Assembly: GCF_002005105.1 (NCBI RefSeq)
Contig: NZ_MSCV01000008.1
Span: forward strand, 1 to 64,000
Direction: 5' to 3'
Source: Methylocaldum sp. 14B
GTDB taxonomy: Bacteria; Pseudomonadota; Gammaproteobacteria; Methylococcales; Methylococcaceae
Length of the DNA: 64,000 nt
Part shown: in pieces, positions 1-9,873 of the stretch
Position numbering within the stretch: the first letter of the stretch is position 1
How the letters are laid out: every line of letters starts with the position of its first letter
Translations under genes and position numbers: made by a program
The notes under the pieces: model-generated
Seen by the model: the letters and a program-made list of their open reading frames with translations, nothing else
Database searches by the model: none
Told to the model about the DNA's origin: nothing

Positions 1-110
1 GCGAGTCCCCTGAAGGGCCCTGGAAGACCACCAGGTTGATAGGTGGGGTGTGGACGGTCAGTAATGGCTGAAGCTAACCCATACTAATGGCCCGTGAGGC
101 TTGACCATAT
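1..110 (+). rRNA. rrl: 23S ribosomal RNA, 3' end (partial)
   Basis: The first ~110 bases match the conserved 3' terminus of bacterial 23S rRNA: the segment around 33-50 that resembles GGTTGATAGG...GGGTGTG, and the terminal stretch near 85-107 (ACTAATGG, CCGTGAGGCTTGACC). The rest of the gene lies upstream of the window. The exact mature 3' end is approximate. The 5S gene follows after roughly 90 bases with no tRNA between them. Confidence 0.95.
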
Positions 111-201
111 AACACCCAAACCGTTTGGGTGATGACACAAACGCCGTGTACGTTGTCCGAGTGAAGAGCTAAAAAATAAAAGCTCGACTCAAAACCAGTT
201 T

Positions 202-317
202 TGCCTGGTGGCCAGAGCGAGCGGGAACCACCCGACCCCATCCCGACCTCGGAAGTGAAACCGCTCAGCGCCGATGATAGTGCAGATCCCTGTGCGAAAG
301 TAGGTCACCGCCAGGCA
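202..317 (+). rRNA. rrf: 5S ribosomal RNA
   Basis: The sequence starts TGCCTGGTGGCC and ends CCGCCAGGCA. These ends pair as helix I of 5S rRNA, and the interior carries the conserved CCCGACCCCATCCCGA and GAAGTGAAAC segments. The length of about 116 nt is normal. It is the last gene of the rRNA operon and is followed at once by a terminator. Confidence 0.96.
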
Positions 318-327
318 CCTCCTACCC

Positions 328-366
328 AAAGCCCCGTCGCCTAAATGGCAACGGGGCTTTATTTTG
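328..366 (+). terminator. Rho-independent terminator of the rRNA operon
   Basis: A stem AAAGCCCCGT / ACGGGGCTTT closes a short loop and runs into a T-rich tract (TTTATTTTG) directly after 5S rRNA. This is a textbook intrinsic terminator. Confidence 0.9.
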
Positions 367-483
367 TCCCGACCTGCCAATAGCAACCTCGAGCGCGATC
401 CAAGTGTTTAGTCCGGTATAATTCGGCAATTACTGCCTCCCGGTCTTGTCCAGCTCAGAAATACTTTCCGGATAATTGGCTGC

Positions 484-1402
484 ATGACCGTGATGCATAT
501 GTCCGATGCCGTTATTTTCGCCAGTCAGCTGACAAAGTCCTATGGAGGGATGAGTGTAGTCGACTATGTTTCCTTTTTGATCCCTCGCGGAGAGCTCTGT
601 GGAATTCTAGGGCCTAACGGCGCCGGAAAAACGACGACTCCCAATATGCTAGTGGGTAATGTTCCTCCGACCGCCGGACGGCTGCGGGTCTTGGGGTTTT
701 CAATTCCAGCTCGTGCCCGGCAAATGCGGCTCAGGATTGGTGTTGTGCCGCAAGAGGATAACCTCGATCCGGATTTTACAGTGATCGAGAACTTGAAGGT
801 GTACGGTCAACATTTCGGTCTGAAGCGTGCCGAAATTAATGCGCGGATACCGTTTCTCCTGTCCTTGGCTGCACTTGAAGACAAGACACATTACCGAATC
901 AACCAACTTTGGGGGGATGAGGCGGCGCCTATCCATTGCTCGGGCACTGATCAACCGGCCGGAACTTCTAATTCTTGATGAGCCCGCCACCGGACTTGAT
1001 CCTTAGATCCGCCAGAATATCTGGTAGATGTTGAGACGGCTTCAGAAAGACGGGCTGACGATCGTACTCACGACACATTATATGGACGAGGCGGAGCGTC
1101 TCTGTAGCCGCATTATCTTGATGGATCACGGTCGGATTCTGACCGACCAAACGCTGGTCGCCTCGTTCAGGAATGCATCGAACCAAGAGTCTTGGAGGTT
1201 TATGGAGACGATGTTTTCTCGTGGCATCGCAGCCTGCCGTTACAGGATGACATCCGTTTCGAGCAAGTCGGGGAAACTTTTTTCCACTATGGCGAAAATC
1301 TGGAGTGTTTGGTTCACTCTTTGGACGAAAGAGTAGGCATACGCTATTCCTATCGCCCATCAAATTTGGAAGATGTGTTTCTGAAGCTGACAGGGGGGAG
1401 TT
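484..1402 (+). pseudogene. Decayed ABC transporter ATP-binding protein (NodI/YadG-like)
   Basis: Frame 1 from 484 encodes an ABC ATPase N-terminus with Walker A GPNGAGKTT near residue 43 and the Q-loop region VVPQEDNLD. The frame is lost near 905-910. After a shift, the signature [13 protein letters not shown] and Walker [14 protein letters not shown] continue to about 1003. That frame is interrupted by TAG at 1004-1006 and again at 1025-1027. In homologues both sites are usually Gln (LDPQ.RQ.IWQ), so two CAG-to-TAG transitions are likely. The D-loop/H-loop part (LTTHYMDEAERLCSRI) follows, then a further shift near 1166-1180 moves into the frame ending VFLKLTG. Two frameshifts and two nonsense codons make a functional product implausible. 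It sits just upstream of a broken permease remnant, so the whole exporter has decayed. Confidence 0.85.
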
Positions 1403-1407
1403 ACGAG

Positions 1408-1752
1408 ATGATTGATGCGTTATGCCTCTGGGTTGCAGTATGGCGGCGCAACGCTCTGGTATGGCGCAAGCCGATACGTACCTCTTGGGATGATTCGCCG
1501 AACCAATATTTTATCTATTTGCGCTGGGATATGGTCTCGGGGCCTTTATCGGGGAAATTGAAGGATTATCGTGCCTGGCGTCCCCTTCAACACGTTGTTG
1601 AGATTATACGAACGCTGCTATCCGGGCGAATTTCTCAAGACATTTTGAAACACTTGCTTATTCTGGCTGCTTTTGCCGGGCTGGCAATAAGCTATGCGAT
1701 TTGGCGATCGCGGCGGCGCTTGCCGCTTTTGATTAAAACAGTCGGCTCTTAA
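1408..1752 (+). pseudogene. Remnant of an ABC-2 type permease (NodJ-like)
   Basis: An ATG at 1408 begins with a sequence typical of ABC-2 permease N-termini (MIDALCLWVAVWRRNALVWRK). The frame then runs through about 50 residues with no recognisable membrane segment before rejoining a permease-like C-terminus (PLQHVVEIIRTLLSGR, then a hydrophobic segment and RSRRRL). At 114 residues it is less than half the usual ~260, so most transmembrane helices have been deleted. It is the partner of the decayed ATPase just upstream. Family assignment rests on the two ends only. Confidence 0.7.
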
Positions 1753-1757
1753 CCACC

Positions 1758-4700
1758 GTGGAATCAAGCGTATTCATCAATCCCTCAATGCAGGAAATCT
1801 TCAAACAACTCGAACGGAACCTCGAACTTTGCCTTCGCAAGGATCGCTACCGCCTCGGAAAGAGGCTTTCACGTTTGCTGGCGGATATACGCCAAGACCA
1901 AGCCGCTACGGATCAGTTACAGGCACTTCAGGACTCGATTAACCAGTCCGTAGCACAAAGGCGGCTTCGAGCAGACGCCATTCCGGTACTTGATTATCCG
2001 CACGAACTTCCGGTTGTCGAACGGAAAGCAGAGATCCTCGCAAGCGTTCGCAATCATCAGGTCGTCGTCGTTTGCGGAGAAACGGGGTCGGGCAAAACGA
2101 CCCAATTGCCGAAAATCTGTCTTGAGGCCGGCCGAGGCGTCTCCGGTTACATCGGTCACACCCAGCCTCGCCGCATCGCGGCCCGTACCGTTGCCGCTCG
2201 GATTGCCGAGGAGCTCAAACAGCCCTTGGGGCAGGCAGTCGGCTATAAGGTTCGATTCCAAGATCACACCCGGCCGGAAAGCTTGATCAAGCTGATGACC
2301 GACGGCATCCTGCTGGCCGAGACTCAGCACGATCGATTTCTCGACCAGTACGACACCTTGATCGTCGACGAGGCTCACGAGCGGAGCCTCAATATCGATT
2401 TTCTGCTCGGCTATCTCAAGTGGCTGATGCCCAAACGTCCGGACCTGAAGCTCATCATCACTTCCGCCACCATCGATCCAGAACGCTTCTCACAGCATTT
2501 TGGTCATGCGCCCATCATCAACGTCTCCGGTCGAACTTATCCGGTAGACATCCGTTATCGGCCGGTAGAAGTCGAGGAGGGCGACGAGACCGACCGCGCC
2601 GAGCAGACGGCTATACTCAACGCCGTGGACGAGCTGTGGCGGGAGCAGCCCGGGGATATTCTCATCTTCCTGAGCGGCGAGCGCGAAATTCGCGAAACCG
2701 CCGAGTCGCTGCGCAAACATCACCCGTCAAAATGTGAAATCCTGCCGCTGTACTCGCGTCTGTCCCAGTCCGAGCAGGAGCGGGTGTTCAAGCCTTCGGG
2801 TACGCGTCGCATCGTGCTGGCGACGAATGTGGCGGAAACTTCGCTCACCGTGCCCGGCATCCGCTCGGTTATCGATACGGGCTACGCGCGCATCAGTCGG
2901 TACAGTCACCGCAGCAAGCTGCAGCGACTGCCGATCGAGAAAGTCTCCCGTGCTTCGGCCAACCAGCGATCCGGCCGCTGCGGACGGGTCGGTCCGGGGA
3001 CAGCGATTCGGTTGTATTCCGAACAGGATTTTCTCAACCGGCCCGAATTCACCGATCCGGAAATCCTCCGTACCAACCTGGCGGCAGTCATTCTGCAAAT
3101 GCATGCCCTCAAGCTGGGAGATATATCCAAGTTCCCGTTTGTAGAACCGCCCGATTCGCGGTTGATTCGCGACGGTCTTCGAACCTTGCAAGAGGTCAAC
3201 GCGCTGGACGAGCGCGGGCAGATCACGGATATCGGCCGCAAGCTCGCGAAGCTGCCCGTGGATCCCAAACTCGGGCGGATGCTGTTGGCCGGGGCGGACG
3301 AGCATTGCCTGAGCGAGATCGCAATCATCGTCGCTGCCCTGAGCGTGCCGGATCCCCGCGAGCGCCCCGCCGACCAGGCTTCGAATGCCGATCAGAAGCA
3401 CGCCAAGTTCCGGGATGATGCGTCGGATTTCCTGTCCTTCTTGAAGCTATGGAACGAGTTCGAGGAACAGAAAAAGCATTTGTCGAAATCCAAGCTACGC
3501 CAATGGTGTCGGGACAACTTTCTGTCTTACGTGCGAATGACGGAATGGCACGATATCCACGCGCAAATCATGGAGGTGGTGAAGGGCGAGCTGGACTTGA
3601 AATTGAACCAGGCGCCGGGCGAATACGGCGAAATTCATAGGGCACTGCTTTCGGGTCTGCTGTCCAATGTCTGTCTCAAGCAGGAGCAGAACGAATATGT
3701 CGCGACGAGGGGTACCAAGCTGTTCATCCATCCCGGCTCTTTTCTGTTCAAGGCCAAACCCAAATGGATCATGTCGGCCGAGCAGGTGGAGACCACAAAA
3801 GTTTACGCCCGCACCGTGGCCAAGATCGAGCCGGAGTGGATCGAGAAGGTCGGCGCCCATCTCGTCAAGCAACAACACTACGATCCGCACTGGGAACGCA
3901 AGGCGGCACGCGCGGCGGTGCATGAGCGTACCACGCTGTTCGGACTCGTCATTCAGGCGGGACGCAAGATTCCGTACGAGAGGATCAATCCACAGGCGGC
4001 CCGCGAGATGTTCGTCCGCCACGCCCTGGTGCACATGGATTACGACAGCAAGGCCCCGTTTTTCCTGCACAATCTGAAACTTTTGGAAGAGGCTGATTAT
4101 CTCCAGCACAAGGGCCGGCGCGCGGATTTGCTGGTGGACGAGGATTGGCTGTTCCGCTGGTTTGACGAGCGGATTCCGCAGGACGTGGTTAACGGCGTCA
4201 CCTTCGAACGTTGGCGCAAGGCAGCGGAGGCGGGCAAACCCGATATTCTCAAACTCAGCCGAGACGACATTACCGCGAAGGAAGACAGTTCGCTGGATGC
4301 CAGGAATTTCCCCGATCACTTTCAGGTAGGGCCGTTGCGGTTTCAGTTGCAGTACCGATTCGAACCGGGACACGAGGACGACGGCGTCACGGCCATCGTG
4401 CCGTTGCATCTCCTGAACCAGCTCGATCCCGAGCCGTTCCGCTGGTTGGTTCCGGGGCTGCTCCGGGAGAAGACCATTGCTCTCATCAAGTCCCTGCCCA
4501 AGACTTTGCGTATCCATTTCGTGCCCGCACCGGACTACGCCGACCGGGCTTTGCCTATGCTGGATTACGGTCATGGTTCGTTCTGCGCCCAGCTTTCGTC
4601 GGCATTGAAAAAGACCGGCGGTATCGCCGTGTCGCCCGATTCCTTCCGAGAAGACGTGCTGCCGGCGCACCTTCGCATGAATTTCGCCGTAGTGGATGAA

Positions 4701-5690
4701 TTCAATGCCGTCGTTGATCGTTCCCGCGATCTCAAGGAACTCAAGATCCGCCACTCCGCCGACGCCGGCAAGAACTTTCAGCAACTGGCTCGGCAGGCCT
4801 ACCTGCATACCGGCTGCAAAAGTTGGAGTTTCGGTGAACTGCCTCAATGTTTCGACGGCCAACACGATGGCCAGACGATCTATGGCTTTCCAGCGGTGGT
4901 CGACGAAGGGGAGAACGTGGGCGTTAGGGTATTCGATACTCCGGAAGAAGCAGCGCGGCAGCAGGAACTGGGACTGGCACGCCTGTTCCGCTGCGCTTTG
5001 GCCAAGGAGCTCAAGTATTTAAAAAAGAATCTTGCAGTCAATGCGCAAGCGGAGTTCTTATACCGGCAAGTGCCTGCGCATCCGTTCCTCTATTCCGAAT
5101 TGAAAACCGGGCGCGAGCTGCGCGAGGATCTTTTGGACCGGCTCATGGGGACGTTGTTCTTGGAAGGGCAGCCAGATATCCGTAGCGCCGATCAATTCGA
5201 GAAGCGGCTTAGAGATCAGAAAACTGAGCTGGTCCTAAAGGCGGACGAAATGGCGCGCATAGCTCAGACCGTGCTTCAACTATATGGCGAGGTGCAGGCC
5301 AAACTGAAGACTAGGCCGGCCAATGCAGCCACGCAGGATATGCAGGAACAAGTGGGATTGCTTGTTTACGCGGGATTCTTGGTTACGACTCCATATGCGC
5401 AGATCAAGGAAATGCCTCGTTACCTCAAGGCGATATTGCATCGTCTGGAGAAATCTGCGCAAGACTCTGTTCGCGACCAGAAGCAGTACAATGAGCTTGC
5501 GCCCCTTTGGGCGCGCTATTGGAACGTCATCAAGGCGGCCAAAGGGCGTTTGCTTCCTGAGCGCGACGCCTATCGCTGGAGCTTGGAAGAGTTCCGCGTT
5601 TCGCTCTTCGCTCAGATGTTAAAGACGCCGTATCCCGTGTCCGCGAAACGATTGGACGAGGCATGGAAACAGCTCGGGCCTCGGACGTGA
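1758..5690 (+). CDS. hrpA: ATP-dependent RNA helicase HrpA
   Basis: This 1310-residue protein matches the size and layout of the DEAH-box helicase HrpA, which acts on mRNA and stalled ribosomes in the cytoplasm. Visible motifs are Walker A GETGSGKTTQLPK near residue 107, DEAH near 203, SATID near 236, and motif VI QRSGRCGR near 405. The helicase-associated and OB-fold regions follow, and then the long C-terminal DUF3418-type region typical of HrpA. The GTG at 1758 gives the full open frame. An in-frame ATG at 1788 is an alternative start. The gene is monocistronic and follows the decayed exporter with only five bases between. Confidence 0.95.
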   Translation: MESSVFINPSMQEIFKQLERNLELCLRKDRYRLGKRLSRLLADIRQDQAATDQLQALQDSINQSVAQRRLRADAIPVLDYPHELPVVERKAEILASVRNHQVVVVCGETGSGKTTQLPKICLEAGRGVSGYIGHTQPRRIAARTVAARIAEELKQPLGQAVGYKVRFQDHTRPESLIKLMTDGILLAETQHDRFLDQYDTLIVDEAHERSLNIDFLLGYLKWLMPKRPDLKLIITSATIDPERFSQHFGHAPIINVSGRTYPVDIRYRPVEVEEGDETDRAEQTAILNAVDELWREQPGDILIFLSGEREIRETAESLRKHHPSKCEILPLYSRLSQSEQERVFKPSGTRRIVLATNVAETSLTVPGIRSVIDTGYARISRYSHRSKLQRLPIEKVSRASANQRSGRCGRVGPGTAIRLYSEQDFLNRPEFTDPEILRTNLAAVILQMHALKLGDISKFPFVEPPDSRLIRDGLRTLQEVNALDERGQITDIGRKLAKLPVDPKLGRMLLAGADEHCLSEIAIIVAALSVPDPRERPADQASNADQKHAKFRDDASDFLSFLKLWNEFEEQKKHLSKSKLRQWCRDNFLSYVRMTEWHDIHAQIMEVVKGELDLKLNQAPGEYGEIHRALLSGLLSNVCLKQEQNEYVATRGTKLFIHPGSFLFKAKPKWIMSAEQVETTKVYARTVAKIEPEWIEKVGAHLVKQQHYDPHWERKAARAAVHERTTLFGLVIQAGRKIPYERINPQAAREMFVRHALVHMDYDSKAPFFLHNLKLLEEADYLQHKGRRADLLVDEDWLFRWFDERIPQDVVNGVTFERWRKAAEAGKPDILKLSRDDITAKEDSSLDARNFPDHFQVGPLRFQLQYRFEPGHEDDGVTAIVPLHLLNQLDPEPFRWLVPGLLREKTIALIKSLPKTLRIHFVPAPDYADRALPMLDYGHGSFCAQLSSALKKTGGIAVSPDSFREDVLPAHLRMNFAVVDEFNAVVDRSRDLKELKIRHSADAGKNFQQLARQAYLHTGCKSWSFGELPQCFDGQHDGQTIYGFPAVVDEGENVGVRVFDTPEEAARQQELGLARLFRCALAKELKYLKKNLAVNAQAEFLYRQVPAHPFLYSELKTGRELREDLLDRLMGTLFLEGQPDIRSADQFEKRLRDQKTELVLKADEMARIAQTVLQLYGEVQAKLKTRPANAATQDMQEQVGLLVYAGFLVTTPYAQIKEMPRYLKAILHRLEKSAQDSVRDQKQYNELAPLWARYWNVIKAAKGRLLPERDAYRWSLEEFRVSLFAQMLKTPYPVSAKRLDEAWKQLGPRT

Positions 5691-5863
5691 GACCTTAGAC
5701 CCGAAGTCGTTCGCGTTGGACTGGAATATCAGCCTCTTCGCCGGACATGCTGCATATCCAGGCAAGGTGGATACGGTGCAGGTAAGAGGCTGTGATTTGA
5801 ATGCCGGAGAACGGTCTTAATGAATAAACGCATATGCAGCCGATCCATCGAAAGGAGCCAGTC

Positions 5864-7060
5864 ATGAAAATAGGTACCGCACTGACACGTAGCGCCACGC
5901 GCGTCATGCTTCTGGGTAGCGGCGAACTCGGCAAGGAGGTCGCGATCGCTCTGCAACGCTACGGCGTCGAAGTCGTGGCCGTGGATCGTTATCCCAATGC
6001 GCCCGCCCAGCACGTGGCGCATTGTGCCCACATGATAGACATGACTGATGGAGAAGCTATAAAGCGACTAGTGGAAATGGAAAGACCGGACATCATCGTG
6101 CCGGAAATCGAGGCGATCGCCACGGACGCCTTGGCCGAGATTGAGCAGGCCGGTGCGGCGGCCGTGATTCCTACGGCACGCGCGGTCTGCTTGACCATGA
6201 ATCGTGAGGGGATTCGCCGCCTTGCTGCGGAAGAGCTCGGTTTGCCCACCTCGCCCTATGCTTTTGCCGATTCTTTAGATTCGCTGAGGACAGCCGTTCA
6301 AACGATCGGCTATCCCTGCTTTGTCAAGCCCGTGATGTCCTCTTCGGGTAAAGGGCAATCGCTGCTGTGCAGCGAGGTCGATGTGGAAAAGGCTTGGGAA
6401 TACGCGCAATCAGGAGGGCGAGTCAAGGATGCCAGAGTCATCGTAGAAGGCAAAATTGAATTCGATTACGAAATTACCTTGCTTACGGTGCGAGCCAGCG
6501 ATGGCCACGGTGTAGAGGAGACTTATTTCTGCGAGCCTATCGGTCACCGGCAGGAACTTGGCGACTACGTAGAGAGTTGGCAGCCACAGCCCATGAGCGC
6601 AGTCGCTTTGACGGAGGCTAAACGCATCGCCACGGCGGTGACGGGGCGTCTCGGTGGGCGTGGTCTTTTCGGTGTGGAATTGTTCGTCAAAGGCGATCGG
6701 GTTTGGTTCAGCGAAGTCAGTCCGAGGCCTCATGACACGGGCATGGTTACCATGATCACCCAGGCGCAGAGCGAATTCGAGCTGCATGCCCGAGCCATAC
6801 TGGGATTTCCCGTTTCGACCGGTCTCCGCAATCCGGGGGCCAGCGCTGTGATTTACGGCCAGATCGAAGGCGAGGGGATCGCGTTTGAGGGAGTCGGCGA
6901 TGCGCTTTCCGTTCCCGAAACCGAAATCCGGCTGTTCGGCAAGCCGATTTCATATCCGCGCCGCCGAGTCGGCGTGGCTTTAGCCGCAGGTAACTCCATC
7001 GAAGAAGCCCGAGAACGAGCAAAAAAAGCGGCAGGATTGATCAAGCCCTTGCCGGGTTGA
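5864..7060 (+). CDS. purT: Formate-dependent phosphoribosylglycinamide formyltransferase (PurT)
   Basis: PurT uses formate and ATP to convert GAR to formyl-GAR in purine synthesis, without folate. The 398-residue product carries the N-terminal glycine-rich loop ([10 protein letters not shown]) and an ATP-grasp fold with the lysine-containing segment [15 protein letters not shown] near residue 150 and the metal-binding end ([23 protein letters not shown]) near 270-295. The ATG at 5864 is preceded by AAAGGAG at a good distance. A longer frame from 5834 adds ten residues without family support. Using formate directly would suit a C1-metabolising organism, but that is inference. Confidence 0.95.
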   Translation: MKIGTALTRSATRVMLLGSGELGKEVAIALQRYGVEVVAVDRYPNAPAQHVAHCAHMIDMTDGEAIKRLVEMERPDIIVPEIEAIATDALAEIEQAGAAAVIPTARAVCLTMNREGIRRLAAEELGLPTSPYAFADSLDSLRTAVQTIGYPCFVKPVMSSSGKGQSLLCSEVDVEKAWEYAQSGGRVKDARVIVEGKIEFDYEITLLTVRASDGHGVEETYFCEPIGHRQELGDYVESWQPQPMSAVALTEAKRIATAVTGRLGGRGLFGVELFVKGDRVWFSEVSPRPHDTGMVTMITQAQSEFELHARAILGFPVSTGLRNPGASAVIYGQIEGEGIAFEGVGDALSVPETEIRLFGKPISYPRRRVGVALAAGNSIEEARERAKKAAGLIKPLPG

Positions 7061-7205
7061 TGTCTTGCGGAGCGAAGCGGCTCGCAGGTTTACCGCCCTG
7101 ACGTTTTGACGCGGTAGGGGCAATGGCCTTGCCGAGTTGCAAAAAAACAGATTCGTGCAAAACTTTCGTCTGTCGATAGGGTGACGATCAACAGGCGGAA
7201 GAACG

Positions 7206-7820
7206 ATGATTAGACCATCAAAAATAAGACGCTCGTTGGCACTTTTTTTCTTTCTTTGTTCGGGTTCGGCCGCTGCGGATGTTTACAAATATGTGGATAG
7301 CGCCGGACATGTTTTTTATACGGACAATCCGAAACACTCGGGCTATCAGTTGATCATCAAGTCGCCTGCCGCATTTTCGCTCTCTCGGACCTCGAAAAAA
7401 TGGCCGACCGGCTCCAGATTCTCCGATAAAAATCGTAGACAATTTGCGTCATTGATCGATGCGGCAGCCAGCAAGTACAGCCTTGATCCGGCATTGCTGC
7501 ATGCCGTTATCCGTGCCGAGTCTTCCTATAACCCCGGAGCAATATCCAGCAAAGGCGCTGTCGGTCTGATGCAGCTCATGCCCGAAACGGCCGCTCGCTA
7601 CGGTGTTCGTGATCGCTATGATCCGAGCGAAAACATAGAAGGAGGTGCAAGGTACCTAAGCGAGCTGATCGACATGTTTCAATCCGACGTTAGACTCGCC
7701 GTTGCAGCTTACAATGCCGGGGAAAACAACGTCATCAAATATGGAAATAAGGTGCCTCCCTTTCAAGAAACTCAGGCGTATGTGACCCGAGTCCTCAATT
7801 ATTACAACCGATTGAATTGA
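7206..7820 (+). CDS. Lytic transglycosylase, DUF4124 + SLT domains
   Basis: A signal peptide (RRSLALFFFLCSGSAAAD) precedes a short DUF4124-like segment (VYKYVDSAGHVFYTDNP). The SLT fold follows from residue ~85: catalytic Glu in VIRAESSYNP near 101, then GAVGLMQLMPETA, and AAYNAGENNV near 175. The enzyme should cleave peptidoglycan glycan strands in the periplasm, forming anhydro-muropeptides. At 204 residues it is of the small single-domain type. Its TGA overlaps the ATG of the next gene (TGATG), implying translational coupling with an HDOD signalling protein. Confidence 0.92.
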   Translation: MIRPSKIRRSLALFFFLCSGSAAADVYKYVDSAGHVFYTDNPKHSGYQLIIKSPAAFSLSRTSKKWPTGSRFSDKNRRQFASLIDAAASKYSLDPALLHAVIRAESSYNPGAISSKGAVGLMQLMPETAARYGVRDRYDPSENIEGGARYLSELIDMFQSDVRLAVAAYNAGENNVIKYGNKVPPFQETQAYVTRVLNYYNRLN

Positions 7821-8689
7821 TGTTTGCAGCCGAAACGCCGGAAGCCCTCGTCATGGGGGTACCTCAATTGGTATCCCCGCCAGTCGCGGTGGCGCGGATT
7901 TCGACCGTTCTCGAACGTGAAGACTTCACGATCGGAGAGGTCGCCGAAGCGATTGGTCAGGATCCCGCACTTGCGGCGCGGTTGCTGAAAATCGTCAATA
8001 GCTCTTACTACGGATTGTCGGGGCGTATCGAGACCATTACTCGTGCGGTTGGAATGGTCGGTGCCGACGCACTGTATGATTTGGCGCTGACAACCTCTGT
8101 CATTCATGGATTTCGCAACATCCCCGCTTGTCTAGTCAACATGAACGATTTTTGGTTGAACAGCCTCTATTGTGGCGTGATTGCGCGTCTGTTGGCCAAG
8201 GAAGCTTCCGTTTTGCATAGCGAGCGCTTGTTTGTTGCCGGGCTGTTGCATCGTATCGGTGCGCTGATTATCTACATGCGCTTGCCGGATAAGGCGAGGG
8301 AAATTCTTTTGGTTGCGGCAGGTGACGATCGGTTGATTCCGGGGTTGGAAAAGGAGCTGCTCGGGTTTACCTACGCCGAGATCGGTGCGGCATTAGCCAA
8401 GGCGTGGAAAATGCCATCGGCCTTGCGGGAAGGGATTCGTTGGCATTTGGAGCCCGAACGGGCCGAGGACTATCGTTTGGAGGCCAGCCTGTTATACCTC
8501 GCCAATCAACTGAAAACTGTGTCATTACTCGGCTTTCCGATCCAAGATGTGCTTAGGGCGATTCCTGATGAAGTCGCCTCTGCTATACGTTTGGACGAGA
8601 CCCAAATAATAAATGTGATGTCCAAGGCAACCGAGAAACTCAGCGATACCGCTGCCGTGTTCATGCCTGATGTTTACGTGCGCCATTGA
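7820..8689 (+). CDS. HDOD domain signalling protein
   Basis: The 289-residue product matches HDOD proteins: an early helix-rich part with PQLVSPP.AVARI, the region VAEAIGQDPALAARLLKIVNSS, and GLLHRIGALII near residue 140. HDOD is related to HD-type phosphohydrolases but usually lacks their full metal-binding set, and it serves in signal transduction. The ATG at 7820 shares a base with the stop of the upstream transglycosylase gene. A TTG at 7817 is in frame but less likely. No output domain is fused, so its partner is unknown. Confidence 0.88.
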   Translation: MFAAETPEALVMGVPQLVSPPVAVARISTVLEREDFTIGEVAEAIGQDPALAARLLKIVNSSYYGLSGRIETITRAVGMVGADALYDLALTTSVIHGFRNIPACLVNMNDFWLNSLYCGVIARLLAKEASVLHSERLFVAGLLHRIGALIIYMRLPDKAREILLVAAGDDRLIPGLEKELLGFTYAEIGAALAKAWKMPSALREGIRWHLEPERAEDYRLEASLLYLANQLKTVSLLGFPIQDVLRAIPDEVASAIRLDETQIINVMSKATEKLSDTAAVFMPDVYVRH

Positions 8690-8690
8690 T

Positions 8691-9269
8691 TCAGATTACC
8701 TGAACCCCGAAGCTTTCCAGTAGGCGGGCTAGCCTGATCAGTGGAAGCCCAACCAGTGCGTTGGGGTCTTCGCCTTCGAACCTTTCAAACAGCACGATGC
8801 CCAAGCCTTCGGACTTGAATCCTCCAGCACAATCGAAAGGCTGTTCTCGATCTACATAACGTTCGATTTCCTTGTCACTCAGTTCTCGAAAGTGAACCAA
8901 GCAGCGGTCGATTTCGGCTTTCATATCTCCCGTGGCGGTGTTTAGGACGCATACAGCGGTGTAAAACACAACGCATCGGCCGGAAGCCGCACGAAGTTGC
9001 CGGATGGCGTTATCACGAGTCATAGGTTTGACCAACTGTTTTCCGCATAGAACGGCTACTTGATCGGAGCCGATTATCAGGGCGTCGGGAAAACCGGGCG
9101 CCGCGGCAGCGGCTTTTTCCTGCGCTAGCCGCAGTGCTTGGCAATCCGGCTTTTCGTTGACTTTGGGCGTTTCGCTAATCCCTGGAGAGATCGAATCAAA
9201 CTCAAGTCCCAGCTTTTTGAATAGGTCTTGGCGATAGGTCGAGCTGGATGCCAGAACAATTTTTGTCAT
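8691..9269 (-). CDS. yceF: Maf-family nucleotide pyrophosphatase YceF (7-methyl-GTP type)
   Basis: The 192-residue protein begins with the family loop LASSSTYRQDLFKKLG and carries the catalytic-site segment IIGSDQVAVL near residue 68, plus FDCAGGFKSEGLG near 145. Family members hydrolyse non-canonical nucleoside triphosphates, and YceF prefers m7GTP. In E. coli yceF also sits divergently beside yceD-rpmF-plsX, and the same order holds here. It ends one base from the HDOD gene in convergent orientation. Confidence 0.93.
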   Translation of the reverse strand: MTKIVLASSSTYRQDLFKKLGLEFDSISPGISETPKVNEKPDCQALRLAQEKAAAAAPGFPDALIIGSDQVAVLCGKQLVKPMTRDNAIRQLRAASGRCVVFYTAVCVLNTATGDMKAEIDRCLVHFRELSDKEIERYVDREQPFDCAGGFKSEGLGIVLFERFEGEDPNALVGLPLIRLARLLESFGVQVI

Positions 9270-9362
9270 GAGGTCGGATTTGAGTGAAGACTTAATGGGT
9301 CAAAAAGAGTTAAAGAAGCGATTTTGACAGCTTTTGACATTTCTCGATATCATTGCACGATT

Positions 9363-9860
9363 ATGCTTGACCGTTTGCCGGATTTGATAGATCCATTAGA
9401 GTTCGCGGAAAAGAAGCGACGGATCGTCGGATCGATGCCTTTGAACACCATTTCTCGTATACAGGATATGGTGCTGAATGGTGAAGCTGAGGCGAAAGTC
9501 GATCTTGAATTTAAGAAAGAAGGCCGTCGTGCAATCGTTTCTGGTTGGGTGGAGGCCGATCTTAAGCTGGAGTGCCAATGTTGCCTGGGGCCTCTGGACT
9601 GGCCGGTGCACAGCGAAGTACACCTCGGCGTCGTCAGCTCCATTGATGAGGGGGATCTACTGCCCGAAACGCTTGAGCCCTTGCTTCTTGACGAAACGGG
9701 TGTGATTGATCTGGCGGATATAGTGGCGGATGAATTGCTGCTGGCTATTCCTGCAATTCCCCAGCATTCCCATTGTGCTTCGCCTAAGACAGAAACTACT
9801 AATGTGGATTCCCGCGAGAATCCTTTCGCCGTGTTGGCGCAACTGAAAACTATTCGATAA
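9363..9860 (+). CDS. yceD: YceD family protein (DUF177), large-subunit rRNA accumulation protein
   Basis: This 165-residue DUF177 protein lies 13 bases ahead of rpmF, as in most proteobacteria. It has the paired cysteines in LECQCCLGPLDWPV near residue 72, the acidic middle, and the C-terminal NPFAVLAQLKTI signature. The ATG at 9363 fits the usual N-terminus (LPDLIDPLEFAEKKR). A TTG frame from 9324 adds 13 residues without support. The family is linked to 23S rRNA/large-subunit homeostasis. Confidence 0.9.
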   Translation: MLDRLPDLIDPLEFAEKKRRIVGSMPLNTISRIQDMVLNGEAEAKVDLEFKKEGRRAIVSGWVEADLKLECQCCLGPLDWPVHSEVHLGVVSSIDEGDLLPETLEPLLLDETGVIDLADIVADELLLAIPAIPQHSHCASPKTETTNVDSRENPFAVLAQLKTIR

Positions 9861-9873
9861 TAGGAGCTTTTAA

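Noticed and set aside
1028..1336. Separate intact small ABC ATPase gene
   Set aside because: It is the downstream fragment of the decayed ATPase and lacks a Walker A motif.
3495..4865. 456-residue minus-strand open frame opposite hrpA
   Set aside because: Antisense shadow of a conserved helicase gene; no recognisable domain.
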